Source of the DNA: Asanoa ishikariensis
GTDB taxonomy: Bacteria > Actinomycetota > Actinomycetes > Mycobacteriales > Micromonosporaceae
Length of the DNA: 64,000 bases
Assembly (NCBI RefSeq): GCF_900107455.1
Contig: NZ_FNQB01000002.1
Coordinates: forward strand, 806,001-870,000
Direction of reading: 5' to 3'
The notes under the pieces were generated by a model. It worked only from the letters and a program-made list of their open reading frames with translations, was not told the origin of the DNA and did no database searches. How positions within the stretch are numbered: position 1 is the first letter of the stretch; each line of letters begins with the position of its first letter. Made by a program: the position numbers and the translations under genes. Below, piece after piece: positions 49,945 through 58,797 of this stretch.

Positions 49945-50474
49945 CGCCGGCTCGCCAGCGGCAGCGGGCACACGAGCATCCGATGTGGACGCCAGCCCGG
50001 GAACGGCACGAGGTCGCCGACGTGTGCGAAGCCCAGTGCCCCCAACGCGCGCCAGACCCGGGTGTTGGTCTCGGCCACCGCCATCGTGACGCGCTCCTCG
50101 GGCCGGCTGGTCAGCAGGTCGAGGATCAGCGGCACGCCGAGCCGCTGCCGGCGGTGCTCGGGGAGCACGAACGCCTCGCAGATGGCGAACGTGCGCCCGG
50201 CCCATTCCCGCGCCACGGCCGGGTCGGCGTCGGCCAGGTCGCGCCACCACAGCGTTTCGGTCGGCAGTGGGCAGCCCAGCACGGCGCCCGCGAGTTTGCC
50301 GTCGACGTGGGCGACCGTGGCGGTGAAGCCCGGCGCATCGACGGTCCAGGCCAGCCGCTGCTCGACGGTCGGGTCTTTGTGGTCGACGAGATGCAGGTCG
50401 GCCGCGTGCACGTCGCGATAGACCCGGGACAGCTCGGCGATGTCCACGGTCGTCGTCAGCGTCACTGACGTCAA
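49941..50474 (-). CDS. GNAT-family acetyltransferase, iron-regulated
   Basis: A 177-residue GNAT protein. FTATVAHVDGKLAGAVLG, FAICEAFVLPEHRRQRLGVPLILDLL (acetyl-CoA loop RRQRLG) and MAVAETNTRVWRALGALGF are visible. I prefer the TTG start at 50474 because AGGAG lies seven bases upstream; the GTG at 50465 has no ribosome site. An IdeR/DmdR-type iron box sits directly upstream. The pairing with a siderophore acyltransferase suggests a siderophore precursor or a self-protective acetylation as target; this is inference. Confidence 0.78.
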   Translation of the reverse strand: MTSVTLTTTVDIAELSRVYRDVHAADLHLVDHKDPTVEQRLAWTVDAPGFTATVAHVDGKLAGAVLGCPLPTETLWWRDLADADPAVAREWAGRTFAICEAFVLPEHRRQRLGVPLILDLLTSRPEERVTMAVAETNTRVWRALGALGFAHVGDLVPFPGWRPHRMLVCPLPLASRR

Positions 50475-50490
50475 GGAAGGCTCCTAGAAC

Positions 50491-50511
50491 TTTGGTTAGG
50501 CTCACCTAACC
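50491..50511. promoter_or_regulatory. IdeR/DmdR-type iron box
   Basis: TTTGGTTAGGCTCACCTAA (50491-50509) matches 17 of 19 bases of the actinobacterial consensus TTAGGTTAGGCTAACCTAA as I recall it. The inner GGTTAGG-CTCA-CCTAACC (50494-50511) is a perfect inverted repeat with seven-base arms. It lies 17-37 bases upstream of the TTG start of the GNAT gene, where a bound repressor would block initiation under iron-replete conditions. Confidence 0.75.
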
Positions 50512-50586
50512 ACAGGAGGTCGGATTTCGGTAGTCGCTTGTGGAGTGTCAATCGGTTACCGAGCGTCGCCCTGTTGGCAACGGTCG

Positions 50587-50661
50587 GTCAACGGCCAGGA
50601 AACGGCTGCGCAACGGGCGCTGCGGACGATGTGACTCCCATCGACGCATGGAGGATCGATG
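50587..50661 (+). promoter_or_regulatory. Upstream region of the urea transporter with weak GlnR-like half-sites and a start-codon hairpin
   Basis: GTCAA (50587) and GAAAC (50599), seven bases apart, are a poor match to a GlnR box. CATCGA (50639-50644) and TCGATG (50656-50661) could pair across the GGAGG ribosome site and include the ATG of urtA. Both are weak and are noted as candidates only. Confidence 0.25.
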
Positions 50662-51903
50662 CTTGCCGATCATGGGCGCCGCCGCACCGCTTTAGCACTC
50701 GTCCTTGCCACGACCCTGGCCCTCGCCGGTTGCGGCAGCAAGACCGGTCAGAACGCGTCCGCCGTCGGTGCCAGCGTGGACACCTCGGGCGACGCGGTCA
50801 AGGTGGGGCTGCTCAACTCGCTCTCCGGAACCATGGCGATCAGCGAGGTCACCGTTCGCGACGCGATCCTGCTCGCCGTCGAGGAGATCAACGCGGCGGG
50901 CGGCGTACTCGGAAAGAAGATCGAGCCGATCAGCGAGGACGGCGCGTCGGACTGGCCGACGTTCGCGGAGAAGGCGGAGAAGCTCATCAAGGAGAACGCC
51001 GTCGCCGCCGTGTTCGGCTGCTGGACATCGGCCAGCCGCAAGGCGGTCAAGCCGGTGTTCGAGGAGAACAAGTCGCTGCTCTTCTATCCCGTGCAGTATG
51101 AAGGGCTGGAGCAGTCGCCCTACATCTTCTACACCGGCGCGACCACCAACCAGCAGATCGTGCCGGGCCTCGACTACCTCAAGTCGCAGGGCAAGACATC
51201 GGTCTACCTGGTCGGCAGCGACTACGTCTTCCCGCGCACGGCCAACAAGATCATCAAGGCGTACGCCGAGGCGAACGGGATGAAGGTCCTCGGCGAGGAC
51301 TACGCCCCGCTCGGCTCCACCGAGTTCGGCACGATCGTCAACAAGGTCAAGGCGGCCAAGGCCGCGGCCGTGTTCAACACGCTCAACGGTGACAGCAACG
51401 TCGCGTTCTTCAAGGAGTACAAGTCGGCCGGGTTGACCGCGGCCGGCACGCCGGTGGTGTCGGTGTCGATCGCGGAGGAAGAGGTCAAGAGCATCGGCAC
51501 GCAGTACCTGGCCGACCAGTTGACCGCCTGGAACTACTACCAGACCACGCCGGGCGCGGCCAACCAGAAGTTCGTCGCGGCGTACAAGGCGAAGTACGGC
51601 GCCGACAAGCCGACCAGCGACCCGATGGAGGCCGCGTACGTCTCGGTCCACCTGTGGAAGGCGATGGTCGAGAAGGCCGGCTCCTTCGAGGTCGAGAAGG
51701 TCAAGGCCGCCGCCGACGGCGTCACCTACGACGCCCCCGAGGGACTGGTCACGGTCGACGGCGCGACGCAGCACATCCACAAGACCGCGCGGATCGGCAA
51801 GGTGGGGCCGGACGGCCTGATCACCGAGGTGTGGAACTCCGGCGCTCCGCTCAAGCCGGACCCGTACCTCAAGGGCTACCCGTGGGCGACAGGCCTGTCG
51901 TGA
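50659..51903 (+). CDS. urtA: Urea ABC transporter substrate-binding lipoprotein
   Basis: A 414-residue lipoprotein. The signal peptide ends in the lipobox LALAGC. The mature protein carries UrtA-specific sequence: [76 protein letters not shown] and [16 protein letters not shown]. It binds urea outside the membrane and delivers it to UrtBC. ATG at 50659 follows GGAGG by five bases. It heads a five-gene operon, each gene overlapping the next. No urease gene is in the window. Confidence 0.93.
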   Translation: MLADHGRRRTALALVLATTLALAGCGSKTGQNASAVGASVDTSGDAVKVGLLNSLSGTMAISEVTVRDAILLAVEEINAAGGVLGKKIEPISEDGASDWPTFAEKAEKLIKENAVAAVFGCWTSASRKAVKPVFEENKSLLFYPVQYEGLEQSPYIFYTGATTNQQIVPGLDYLKSQGKTSVYLVGSDYVFPRTANKIIKAYAEANGMKVLGEDYAPLGSTEFGTIVNKVKAAKAAAVFNTLNGDSNVAFFKEYKSAGLTAAGTPVVSVSIAEEEVKSIGTQYLADQLTAWNYYQTTPGAANQKFVAAYKAKYGADKPTSDPMEAAYVSVHLWKAMVEKAGSFEVEKVKAAADGVTYDAPEGLVTVDGATQHIHKTARIGKVGPDGLITEVWNSGAPLKPDPYLKGYPWATGLS

Positions 51904-52790
51904 TGACGGTCCTCGTCGGTCAACTCTTCACCGGAGTCAGCATCGGGGCGGTGCTGTTGCTGATCGCCCTGGGCCTATCCCTGACCTTCGGCCAGATGGG
52001 CGTCATCAACATGGCGCACGGCGAGTTCATCATGGCCGGCGCCTACACGGTGTACGTCCTGCAGGGCGCCATCGCCGGCGCGGGCGTCTCGTTGCTGGTG
52101 GCGTTGCCGGTGGCCTTCCTGGTCGCCGGCGCGCTCGGCGCCGCCCTGGAATACCTGCTGATCCGCCGGCTCTACGCCCGGCCGCTGGACACCCTGCTGG
52201 TCACCTGGGGCGTGTCGCTGATCCTCCAGCAACTCGCCCGCGACATCTTCGGCGCGCCCAACGTGCAGACCCGCGCGCCGGACTGGCTCACCGGCAACGT
52301 GCCGGTGTTCGGCGACCTCACGCTGTCGACCAACCGGCTGTTCATCCTGGGTCTGGCGATCCTCGCGGTGGCCGGGCTGACGCTCGTCCTGCGGCTGACC
52401 CCGCTGGGCCGGCGGATCCGCGCGGTGGTGCAGAACCGCGACCTCGCGGAGGTCTCCGGCATCCCGACCGGCCGGGTCGACCGCCTGACCTTCTTCATCG
52501 GTTCCGGTCTGGCCGGCGTCGCGGGAGTGGCGCTGACCCTGCTGGGTCCGATCGGTCCGACGATGGGCACCAACCTCATCATCGACGCGTTCCTGGTGGT
52601 CGTGGTGGGCGGCATCGGGACACTGAAGGGCGGCGTGATCGTCGCCTTCGTGCTCGGCACGCTCCAGTCGCTGGTGGAATACACCACCACGCTCAGCGTC
52701 GCCAAGGTGGTCGTCTTCGTGGCGATCGTCGGGTTCCTCCAGTGGCGGCCCCAGGGCCTGTTCACCCTGCGCACCCGGAGCCTGGCATGA
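51903..52790 (+). CDS. urtB: Urea ABC transporter permease
   Basis: A 295-residue LivH-type permease with about eight helices. IALGLSLTFGQMGVINMAHGEFIMAGAYTVYVL is the conserved N-terminal pattern of UrtB. AVVQNRDLAEVSGIPTGRVDRLTFFIGSGLAGVAGVALTLLGPIGP and VVVGGIGTLKGGV follow. The ATG overlaps the urtA stop by one base (TGATG). Several UrtB proteins carry a long periplasmic N-terminal extension; this one does not. Confidence 0.93.
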   Translation: MTVLVGQLFTGVSIGAVLLLIALGLSLTFGQMGVINMAHGEFIMAGAYTVYVLQGAIAGAGVSLLVALPVAFLVAGALGAALEYLLIRRLYARPLDTLLVTWGVSLILQQLARDIFGAPNVQTRAPDWLTGNVPVFGDLTLSTNRLFILGLAILAVAGLTLVLRLTPLGRRIRAVVQNRDLAEVSGIPTGRVDRLTFFIGSGLAGVAGVALTLLGPIGPTMGTNLIIDAFLVVVVGGIGTLKGGVIVAFVLGTLQSLVEYTTTLSVAKVVVFVAIVGFLQWRPQGLFTLRTRSLA

Positions 52791-53902
52791 CGGCGACGAC
52801 GGCGCCGTCCACCCCCGACACCGCCGCACGGGCTCCGACGCCGCAGCGGCGACGGACTCTCGGCCGGCCGGCCCGGGCCGCGATCGGCTTCGCGTCCGGG
52901 GCGCTGCTGCTGTTCGCCCTGGCACCGTCCGTGCTGTCGGACTTCCGGCTGAGCCTGCTCGCCAAGTACCTGTGCCTCGCGATGGTGGCCGTCGGCATCG
53001 GTCTCGCCTGGGGCCGCGGCGGCCTGCTCACCCTTGGCCAGGGCGTGTTCTTCGGCCTGGGCGGCTATGCCATGGCCATGCACATGAAGCTCGCCGACGC
53101 CGGACCCGCGCAGTTGCCGGACTTCATGGCGCTGTACGGACAACTCGACGAGCTGCCGTGGTGGTGGCGCCCGTTCGCGAGCCCGTGGTTCGCGCTGCCG
53201 GCGACCGTGCTCCTGCCGATGCTCGTCGCGTTCCTGCTCGGCTCGCTGGTCTTCCGGCGTCGGGTGCGTGGCGCGTACTTCGCCATCCTCAGCCAGGCCC
53301 TCGCCGCCGCACTGGTGATCTTCCTGATCGGGCAGCAGGGCACGACAGGCGGCACCAACGGGTTGACCGACTTCCAGGGCTTCTTCGGGTACGACCTCGA
53401 CGACCCGGTCAACCAGCGGATGGTCTACTTCATCGTCGCCGGCGGCCTGCTCCTGCTGCTCGCCCTGGCCCGCCAGCTCATGCACAGCAGATACGGCGAG
53501 CTCCTGGTGGCGGTGCGCGACGGCGAGGAGCGGGTGCGCTTCCTCGGCCACAACCCGGCGACCGTCAAGCTCGTCGCGTACGTGGTCGCCGCCGGGATGG
53601 CGGGTCTGGCCGGAGCGCTGTTCGTGCCGGCCGTGGGCATCATCAACCCGGCCCTGATCGGGGTCGTGCCGTCGATCGAGTTCGTCGTCGGCGTCGCGGT
53701 GGGCGGCCGGGCGGTGCTGCTGGGCCCGGTCCTCGGCGCGGTCGCGGTGGCCTGGGCCCGGACGAGCCTGTCCGAGGAGTTCCCGGCCGCGTGGACGTAC
53801 CTGCAAGGGCTGTTGTTCGTCGTGGTCGTCGCGTTCCTGCCGGGCGGCCTGGCGGCGTTGCCGGCGCTGCTCCGGCGACGGCGAGGGGAGGTGGGCACGT
53901 GA
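52787..53902 (+). CDS. urtC: Urea ABC transporter permease
   Basis: A 371-residue LivM-type permease. WGRGGLLTLGQGVFFGLGGYAMAMHMKL and LIGQQGTTGGTNGLTDFQGFFG are UrtC-specific. DGEERVRFLGHNPATVKLVAYVVAAGMAGLAGALFVPAVGIINPALIG is the late conserved part. The first 45 residues are a Pro/Arg-rich cytoplasmic lead. ATG overlaps the urtB stop (ATGA). Confidence 0.93.
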   Translation: MTATTAPSTPDTAARAPTPQRRRTLGRPARAAIGFASGALLLFALAPSVLSDFRLSLLAKYLCLAMVAVGIGLAWGRGGLLTLGQGVFFGLGGYAMAMHMKLADAGPAQLPDFMALYGQLDELPWWWRPFASPWFALPATVLLPMLVAFLLGSLVFRRRVRGAYFAILSQALAAALVIFLIGQQGTTGGTNGLTDFQGFFGYDLDDPVNQRMVYFIVAGGLLLLLALARQLMHSRYGELLVAVRDGEERVRFLGHNPATVKLVAYVVAAGMAGLAGALFVPAVGIINPALIGVVPSIEFVVGVAVGGRAVLLGPVLGAVAVAWARTSLSEEFPAAWTYLQGLLFVVVVAFLPGGLAALPALLRRRRGEVGT

Positions 53903-54627
53903 ACGGGCTGGAGATGCGCGGGCTGCGCGTGAGCTTCGACGGGTTCGTGGCCGTCGACGGTGTCGACCTCACGGTGGCGCCGGGTGACATCAGGTTCCTG
54001 ATCGGCCCCAACGGTGCCGGCAAGACGACGCTGGTCGACGCGGTGACCGGGCTGGTCAAGGCGACCGGCTCGGTCCTCTTCGGGGGCCGGCAGTTGCTGG
54101 GCCGGCCGGTGCACCGGATCGCGCGGCTCGGGGTCGGGCGCACGTTCCAGACGTCGTCGGTGTTCGAGGGCCTCAGCGTGTTGCAGAACCTCGACATCGC
54201 GGCGGGTGCCGGGCGGGGCGCGTGGACGATGGTGCGGCGCCGCCGAACGGTGCCCGAGGTCGTCTCGCGGGCGCTGGAGACGATCGGCCTCACCGACCGG
54301 CGGGACGCGCTGGCCGGCACGCTCGCCCACGGTCACAAGCAATGGCTGGAGATCGGAATGCTGCTCGTGCAGAACGTCGACCTGCTGCTGCTCGACGAGC
54401 CGGTGGCGGGCATGAGCCACGAGGAGCGCGACGCGACCGGCGCGCTCCTGGCGTCGATCAGCGCCGAACGCACCGTGGTGGTGATCGAGCACGACATGGA
54501 CTTCATGCGGAGCTTCGCCCGTACGGTCACGGTGTTGCACGCGGGCCGCGTCCTGAGCGAGGGCACGGTGGCGCAGGTGCAGGCCGACCCGCGGGTCCAG
54601 GAGGTCTATCTGGGTGCTGCCGCATGA
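53899..54627 (+). CDS. urtD: Urea ABC transporter ATP-binding protein
   Basis: A 242-residue LivG-type ATPase. Walker A is GPNGAGKTT, the signature region is LAHGHKQWLEIGMLL (UrtD-type variant of LSGGxxQ), Walker B is VDLLLLDEPVAGMS, and the switch His is in VIEHDMDFM. FQTSSVFEGLSVLQNLDIA is the Q-loop region. The GTG start overlaps the urtC stop (GTGA). Confidence 0.93.
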   Translation: MNGLEMRGLRVSFDGFVAVDGVDLTVAPGDIRFLIGPNGAGKTTLVDAVTGLVKATGSVLFGGRQLLGRPVHRIARLGVGRTFQTSSVFEGLSVLQNLDIAAGAGRGAWTMVRRRRTVPEVVSRALETIGLTDRRDALAGTLAHGHKQWLEIGMLLVQNVDLLLLDEPVAGMSHEERDATGALLASISAERTVVVIEHDMDFMRSFARTVTVLHAGRVLSEGTVAQVQADPRVQEVYLGAAA

Positions 54628-55319
54628 TGCTGTCGATCGAGGACGTCGCCGCGGGCTACGGTCGCACGTCCGTCCTGCATGGAGTGTCCGTCGCGGTGCC
54701 GGACGGCCGCATCTCGGCCCTGCTGGGGCACAACGGCGCGGGCAAGAGCACGCTGCTGCGCACCGCGATCGGCCTGCTGCGCCCGCGCCACGGCACGGTC
54801 ACCTTCGACGGCGCCGACGTCACCCGGCTGGCGCCGCACGAGCGGGTGGCCCGGGGAATGGGCTACGTGCCGCAGGGCCAGCAGTGCTTCCCGCACCTGA
54901 CGACCGAGGAGAACCTGCGGCTGGTCGCCGACACCCGACGCGGCGGCCCGGCCGCGATGGCGGAGGCGATGGACCTGTTCCCGGCGCTGGGTCCGCTGCT
55001 GGCCCGGCGGGCCGGTCTGCTCTCGGGCGGTCAGCGCCAGCAGCTCGCCATCGCCCGCGCCCTGATCACCGCACCACGGCTGCTGCTGCTCGACGAGCCG
55101 ACGGAGGGCATCCAGCCCTCCGTCGTGGCCGAGATCGAGCGCGCCATCCTGGAGATCAGCCGGGCCAGGGGCATCTCGTTCCTGCTGGTCGAGCAGCACA
55201 TCGGCTTCGCGGTGCGAGCCGCGGACCGCTACTACGTCCTCGAGTCCGGCCGGGTCACCTCACAGGGCGCGGGCGGCCAGGCGGCGGAGGCCACCGTGCG
55301 AGCGGCACTGGCCGTCTGA
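54624..55319 (+). CDS. urtE: Urea ABC transporter ATP-binding protein
   Basis: A 231-residue LivF-type ATPase. Walker A is GHNGAGKST, the signature is LLSGGQRQQLAIARAL, Walker B is RLLLLDEPTEGIQPSVV and the switch His is in LLVEQHIGF. DEPTEGIQP is typical of UrtE. The ATG at 54624 overlaps the urtD stop (ATGA); a second ATG follows immediately. It is the last gene of the operon, five bases from the convergent regulator's stop. Confidence 0.93.
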   Translation: MMLSIEDVAAGYGRTSVLHGVSVAVPDGRISALLGHNGAGKSTLLRTAIGLLRPRHGTVTFDGADVTRLAPHERVARGMGYVPQGQQCFPHLTTEENLRLVADTRRGGPAAMAEAMDLFPALGPLLARRAGLLSGGQRQQLAIARALITAPRLLLLDEPTEGIQPSVVAEIERAILEISRARGISFLLVEQHIGFAVRAADRYYVLESGRVTSQGAGGQAAEATVRAALAV

Positions 55320-55323
55320 GCCG

Positions 55324-55629
55324 TCAGGCCCGGCGGCGGAGCAGCTCGCGGAGCGCGTCGAGCTCGGCTTCGAGGGCGTGCCGGCCCTGGGCCGTGATCC
55401 GGACCCAGGTCTTCGGCCGGCGGCCGTGGTAGCCGCGTTCGAGCTCGATCAGGTCGGCCTCCTCCAGGACGGCGAGGTGCCGGGAGAGGTTGCCGGGGGT
55501 CAGTTCCAGGGCCTCGCGGAGGTAGCTGACCTCCACCGTCTCCGTCTCGGCCGCGATCGTGAGGATGCCGAGCCGGTGCCGTTGATGGACGGTGTCGTCC
55601 AGCCCGTTGGTCGGAAAGGGGTCGCTCAA
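55324..55629 (-). CDS. Small winged-helix regulator (HTH_34/MarR-ArsR-like)
   Basis: A 101-residue DNA-binding protein. DDTVHQRHRLGILTIAAETETVEVSYLREALELTPGNLSRHLAVLEEADLIELERGYHGRRPKTWVRITAQGRHAL is the compact winged helix of the PF13601-type regulators. They are usually encoded with a membrane partner whose operon they repress, as here: the ATG overlaps the stop of the membrane gene by four bases. A palindrome AAAGCTTT upstream of that gene is its likely site. Confidence 0.87.
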   Translation of the reverse strand: MSDPFPTNGLDDTVHQRHRLGILTIAAETETVEVSYLREALELTPGNLSRHLAVLEEADLIELERGYHGRRPKTWVRITAQGRHALEAELDALRELLRRRA

Positions 55630-56366
55630 GCGGGCCGCCTCGTGAGCAGGGCGGCGGTGCCGCCGACGAGCAGGATGACCGCCGGCGGCACGGCCGCCAG
55701 CAGGAAGCTCCAGCGGCTCAGGTCGCCGGGCTCGAACTCGCTCAGGTGGAACCAGCCGTTGACGGCGACGACGGCCGCGGTGAAGCAGAGCGTCACCACC
55801 AGCAGGGCTCGGCTGCGTTCGAGTCGGGCCAGCACGAGCAGGCCGACCGCGATGACCAGGTGCGGGAACATGCCCCGGTTGGCGACACCCAGCAGCGAGA
55901 TGGTCACTCCGCTGGTCGCCCCGGACACCCCCGCGTCCGTGTTGAACAGCAGGAAGCGCAGGACGACCGGCAGCAGCACGCCGGCGAGCGTGCCGATGAC
56001 CCCCGCCCGCAGGTAGGCGCGGGTCGGAGTGCGCAGGCCGGTCCGTTCGCCACGCCAGCGATACCAGCCGAGGCTGATCAGAAAGCCGGCGAGCAGCGCG
56101 ACCAGCCAGTACCAGCCGAGCCCGGTGGAGTGCTCCAGGAAGTCTCCGCCCAGGGCGGCCAGCAGGGGACCGTCGCCCGGCAGGCCGACCATGCCGACCC
56201 GCTCGGCCGACTCCAGGTAGAAAGGCAGGGCGGCCGCCATGAGCAGGCCGAACAGGATCAGCGGGAACCAGTACGCGTGGCGGGCCGCACGGGTGCGCCG
56301 GCGCAGGTCGGCCATCGACGCCAGGAGCTCACCGGGTGCCGCGTCGTGGTGCGGTTTGTCGGACAT
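55626..56366 (-). CDS. Polytopic membrane protein of unknown function, regulator-coupled
   Basis: A 246-residue protein with about six hydrophobic helices (for example YWFPLILFGLLMAAALPFYL, YWLVALLAGFLISLGWY, LRAGVIGTLAGVLLPVVLRFLL, LLVVTLCFTAAVVAVNGW, FLLAAVPPAVILLVGGTAAL). I do not recognise a transporter motif. It is translationally coupled to the HTH regulator downstream. The pairing suggests a stress-responsive membrane component under its own repressor. Confidence 0.72.
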   Translation of the reverse strand: MSDKPHHDAAPGELLASMADLRRRTRAARHAYWFPLILFGLLMAAALPFYLESAERVGMVGLPGDGPLLAALGGDFLEHSTGLGWYWLVALLAGFLISLGWYRWRGERTGLRTPTRAYLRAGVIGTLAGVLLPVVLRFLLFNTDAGVSGATSGVTISLLGVANRGMFPHLVIAVGLLVLARLERSRALLVVTLCFTAAVVAVNGWFHLSEFEPGDLSRWSFLLAAVPPAVILLVGGTAALLTRRPA

Positions 56367-56408
56367 ATCGCTCCTCCATGGGGTCGATGCCGAGCTTCTG
56401 CACTACCA

Positions 56409-56416
56409 AAAGCTTT
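56409..56416. promoter_or_regulatory. AAAGCTTT palindrome upstream of the membrane-protein/regulator pair
   Basis: An eight-base perfect palindrome within CCAAAAGCTTTGC, an AT-rich island 43-50 bases upstream of the membrane-protein ATG. The 105-base gap between the genes (56367-56471) contains no other structure that I can support. Confidence 0.4.
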
Positions 56417-56471
56417 GCATCACAAACCATTCTGCGCAAGAGTAGGACGCACAGTGGAGGGTGCGGACGAC

Positions 56472-57461
56472 CTACTTGTCGAGGACGGGCGTGCGGGAGT
56501 CGGCCCAGAGGTTGGTGTCGGCCCAGGTGATGCCGGGGTGGTCCGGGCGGGCGACCACGCCGTAGCGGAAGTCGCGGCCGAAGACGTTGCGGCGGAAGGT
56601 GACCGAATCGGCCTTCAGGTCGTCGCGGATGCCGATCGAGTAGTTGCCGCCGTTGCAGTAGTTGTCCTCGAAGACCAGGTCACGGACCAGCGGCGTGGTG
56701 GTGGAGCCGACCATCAGGCAGGCGTTGAACGGGTCCTGCGTGGCCTTGTCGTAGAGGTCCAGGCGGTTGTGCTTGACCACGATGGCCGTGCCGCCGGTGG
56801 TCTGCAGCGCGTCGTTGTGCGAGCTGTCGGTGCGGGCCAGGTCGTGCACCCACGAGTCGACCACGGTGACGTTGTTGCCCAGCCGGGGACCGTCGATGAC
56901 GTTGCGCACCTCAGCCCGGCGCAGCGTGTAGTTGTCGCAGCAGACCGCCGTCGAGTTGATGCCCGTGCCGTCGATCTCCACGTCTTCCAGGACGAGGTTC
57001 TCGGTGGTGTCGAAGGTGCGGACGGCCCAGGTCTTGCGGTCGCAGGTGATCCGGGACTGGCGGATCGTCACGTTCCGCGCGTGCACGTCGACGCAACCCT
57101 CGATGTCGAGCCCGGTGAGCACCTCGCCGTCGGTGACCAGGTCGAGGCTCTCGACCTTGGTGAGCGCCAGGCCCTCCGGCACGCCGGTGTTCGACGCGTC
57201 GGGCCACGAGGTCGGCACCGGACCCTCAGCCTCGACCCGCACACCGGGGGAGGCGCTCGGGACCTTGGTGGCGGCGGCCGGTGGCGGAGTCGGCTCATCG
57301 CTGGGCAGCAACCACGGTGCGACCAGCGCACCGACCAGCACGACGGCCAGCACACCGAGGGCGATCGCGATCGGGCGACGCCAACGGGCCCGGAACGGGC
57401 TCGGGGGTGGTGGATCTCCGGGGCCACGCACGTGGGCGACGCCGACGGCGGTGTTGGTCAC
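56472..57461 (-). CDS. Membrane-anchored right-handed beta-helix protein
   Basis: A 329-residue protein. A Pro-rich cytoplasmic stretch is followed by one transmembrane helix (IAIALGVLAVVLVGALVAPWLL, about residues 30-51) and a Pro/Ala linker. The rest (about 90-325) is a pectate-lyase-like beta-helix: LTGLDIEGCVDVHARNVTIRQSRITC, LEDVEIDGTGINSTAVCCDNYTLRRAEV, SSHNDALQTTGGTAIVVKHN, YSIGIRDDLKADSVTFRRNVF. Cys pairs suggest an extracytoplasmic location. Such domains cleave or bind polysaccharides; no catalytic triad is certain. The GTG start at 57461 follows GGGGGAA. Confidence 0.8.
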   Translation of the reverse strand: MTNTAVGVAHVRGPGDPPPPSPFRARWRRPIAIALGVLAVVLVGALVAPWLLPSDEPTPPPAAATKVPSASPGVRVEAEGPVPTSWPDASNTGVPEGLALTKVESLDLVTDGEVLTGLDIEGCVDVHARNVTIRQSRITCDRKTWAVRTFDTTENLVLEDVEIDGTGINSTAVCCDNYTLRRAEVRNVIDGPRLGNNVTVVDSWVHDLARTDSSHNDALQTTGGTAIVVKHNRLDLYDKATQDPFNACLMVGSTTTPLVRDLVFEDNYCNGGNYSIGIRDDLKADSVTFRRNVFGRDFRYGVVARPDHPGITWADTNLWADSRTPVLDK

Positions 57462-57576
57462 GGTTCCCCCAGGTTTCGCGCGGCACGACGCCAAGAACGG
57501 CGCCGCCGGGCTGCGAACGCACCGACGCTACAAGGCGCGGTCGATCAGTAACAAGGCCGGTTCGGCATTTGCGCGG

Positions 57577-58713
57577 TCAGCGTGCCTCCTGCCGAGGCAT
57601 GACCACCTCGCGGACGATGAGTTGCACCGCGGCCACCGCCGGGATCGCGACCAGGGCGCCGAGCACGCCGAACAGGCCGACGCCGACCAGTGCCGCCACG
57701 ATCGCGGCCACGTCGCTGACCTTGACCGACTTGCGCATCACCTTCGGATAGATCAGGTAGTTCTCGACCTGCTGGTAGACGAGGAAGAACACCGCGGCCG
57801 CGATGCCGACCGTGAGCGAGTCGGCGAACGCGACGATGGTGACGATGACGGCACCGATGGTCGCGCCGATCTGCGGGATCAGGTCACAGACGGCGACCAC
57901 CACGGCGAGGGCGAACGGGTACGCCAGACCGACGATCATCGCGAACACGAACGCGCTGATGCCGGCCAGCACCGCGATCGCCAGCGCGCCGACGATGTAG
58001 GCGCCGACCTTGGCGAGGATCTCGTCGGAGAGCAGCCGGACCCGCTCGCGGCGGGACGCCGGCACCAGGCCGTACGCGGCGCTCTTCATCTTGTCGAAGG
58101 ACGCCATGAAGTAGATGGTCAGCACCAGCACGGTGAGGACCTGGAAGATGGTGCCGAAGAGCAGCTTGGCGCCCCCGAAGACACCGCCCAGCGCGCGGCT
58201 GAGCGTCTCCGGGCTGGCCAGTGACTTGACCCGGTCGACAAGGTCGAACTGGCCGACCAGGTCGTTGATGGTGTCGTTGCGTTGCAGCGCCTCGATGTAG
58301 CCGGGCGCCGCTGTGATGAAGTCACCCACCTGGGTGACCAGCGGCGGCACCAGCGCACCGATCGCGCCGCCCAGCACCAGCACGAGCGCGAGCGCGACGA
58401 TCGCCACGGCACCGCCGCGCGGCACGCCGATCTTGCGCAGCCGGACCACCGCCGGGTTGAGGCCGATGGCCAGGAACAGCGCGATGAAGATGAGCACGAG
58501 GATGCCGAGCGCGTTGCGTGCCGCGAGATACGTGGCGTACGCGAGGACCAGGCCCAGCCCGCCGACGAAGCCGATCGTGAACGGGCTGCGCCGGAACGGC
58601 CGGCCGGGCTTGCCGAAGGGCAGTTCGTCGGTTTCCGCGGACCGTGGCTTGGGAACCGGCTCGTCCTTGGTCGCCTGCTCGTCAACCGTCGGGGCCGGAT
58701 CGTCGGTGCTCAC
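57577..58713 (-). CDS. AI-2E family (UPF0118) transporter
   Basis: A 378-residue membrane protein with seven to eight helices. The AI-2E family pattern is clear: ALGILVLIFIALFLAIGLNPAVVRLRKIGVPRGGAVAIVAL near the start, and LAYPFALAVVVAVCDLIPQIGATIGAVIVTIVAF then YQQVENYLIYPKVMRKSVKVSDVAAIVAALVGVGLFGVLGALVAIP near the end. The first 50 residues are acidic/Pro-rich and cytoplasmic. Relatives include TqsA-like and Na+/H+ antiporter-like proteins, so the substrate is open. GTG at 58713 is chosen; an ATG six codons upstream is possible. Confidence 0.87.
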   Translation of the reverse strand: MSTDDPAPTVDEQATKDEPVPKPRSAETDELPFGKPGRPFRRSPFTIGFVGGLGLVLAYATYLAARNALGILVLIFIALFLAIGLNPAVVRLRKIGVPRGGAVAIVALALVLVLGGAIGALVPPLVTQVGDFITAAPGYIEALQRNDTINDLVGQFDLVDRVKSLASPETLSRALGGVFGGAKLLFGTIFQVLTVLVLTIYFMASFDKMKSAAYGLVPASRRERVRLLSDEILAKVGAYIVGALAIAVLAGISAFVFAMIVGLAYPFALAVVVAVCDLIPQIGATIGAVIVTIVAFADSLTVGIAAAVFFLVYQQVENYLIYPKVMRKSVKVSDVAAIVAALVGVGLFGVLGALVAIPAVAAVQLIVREVVMPRQEAR

Positions 58714-58797
58714 CGTGGCTCCCCCTTCCACCCGTCCAGGCCCGGCACGTTACAAGACCGGTGCGACGGCCGCACTGCCGCCGCACCGGCCGGCGGC

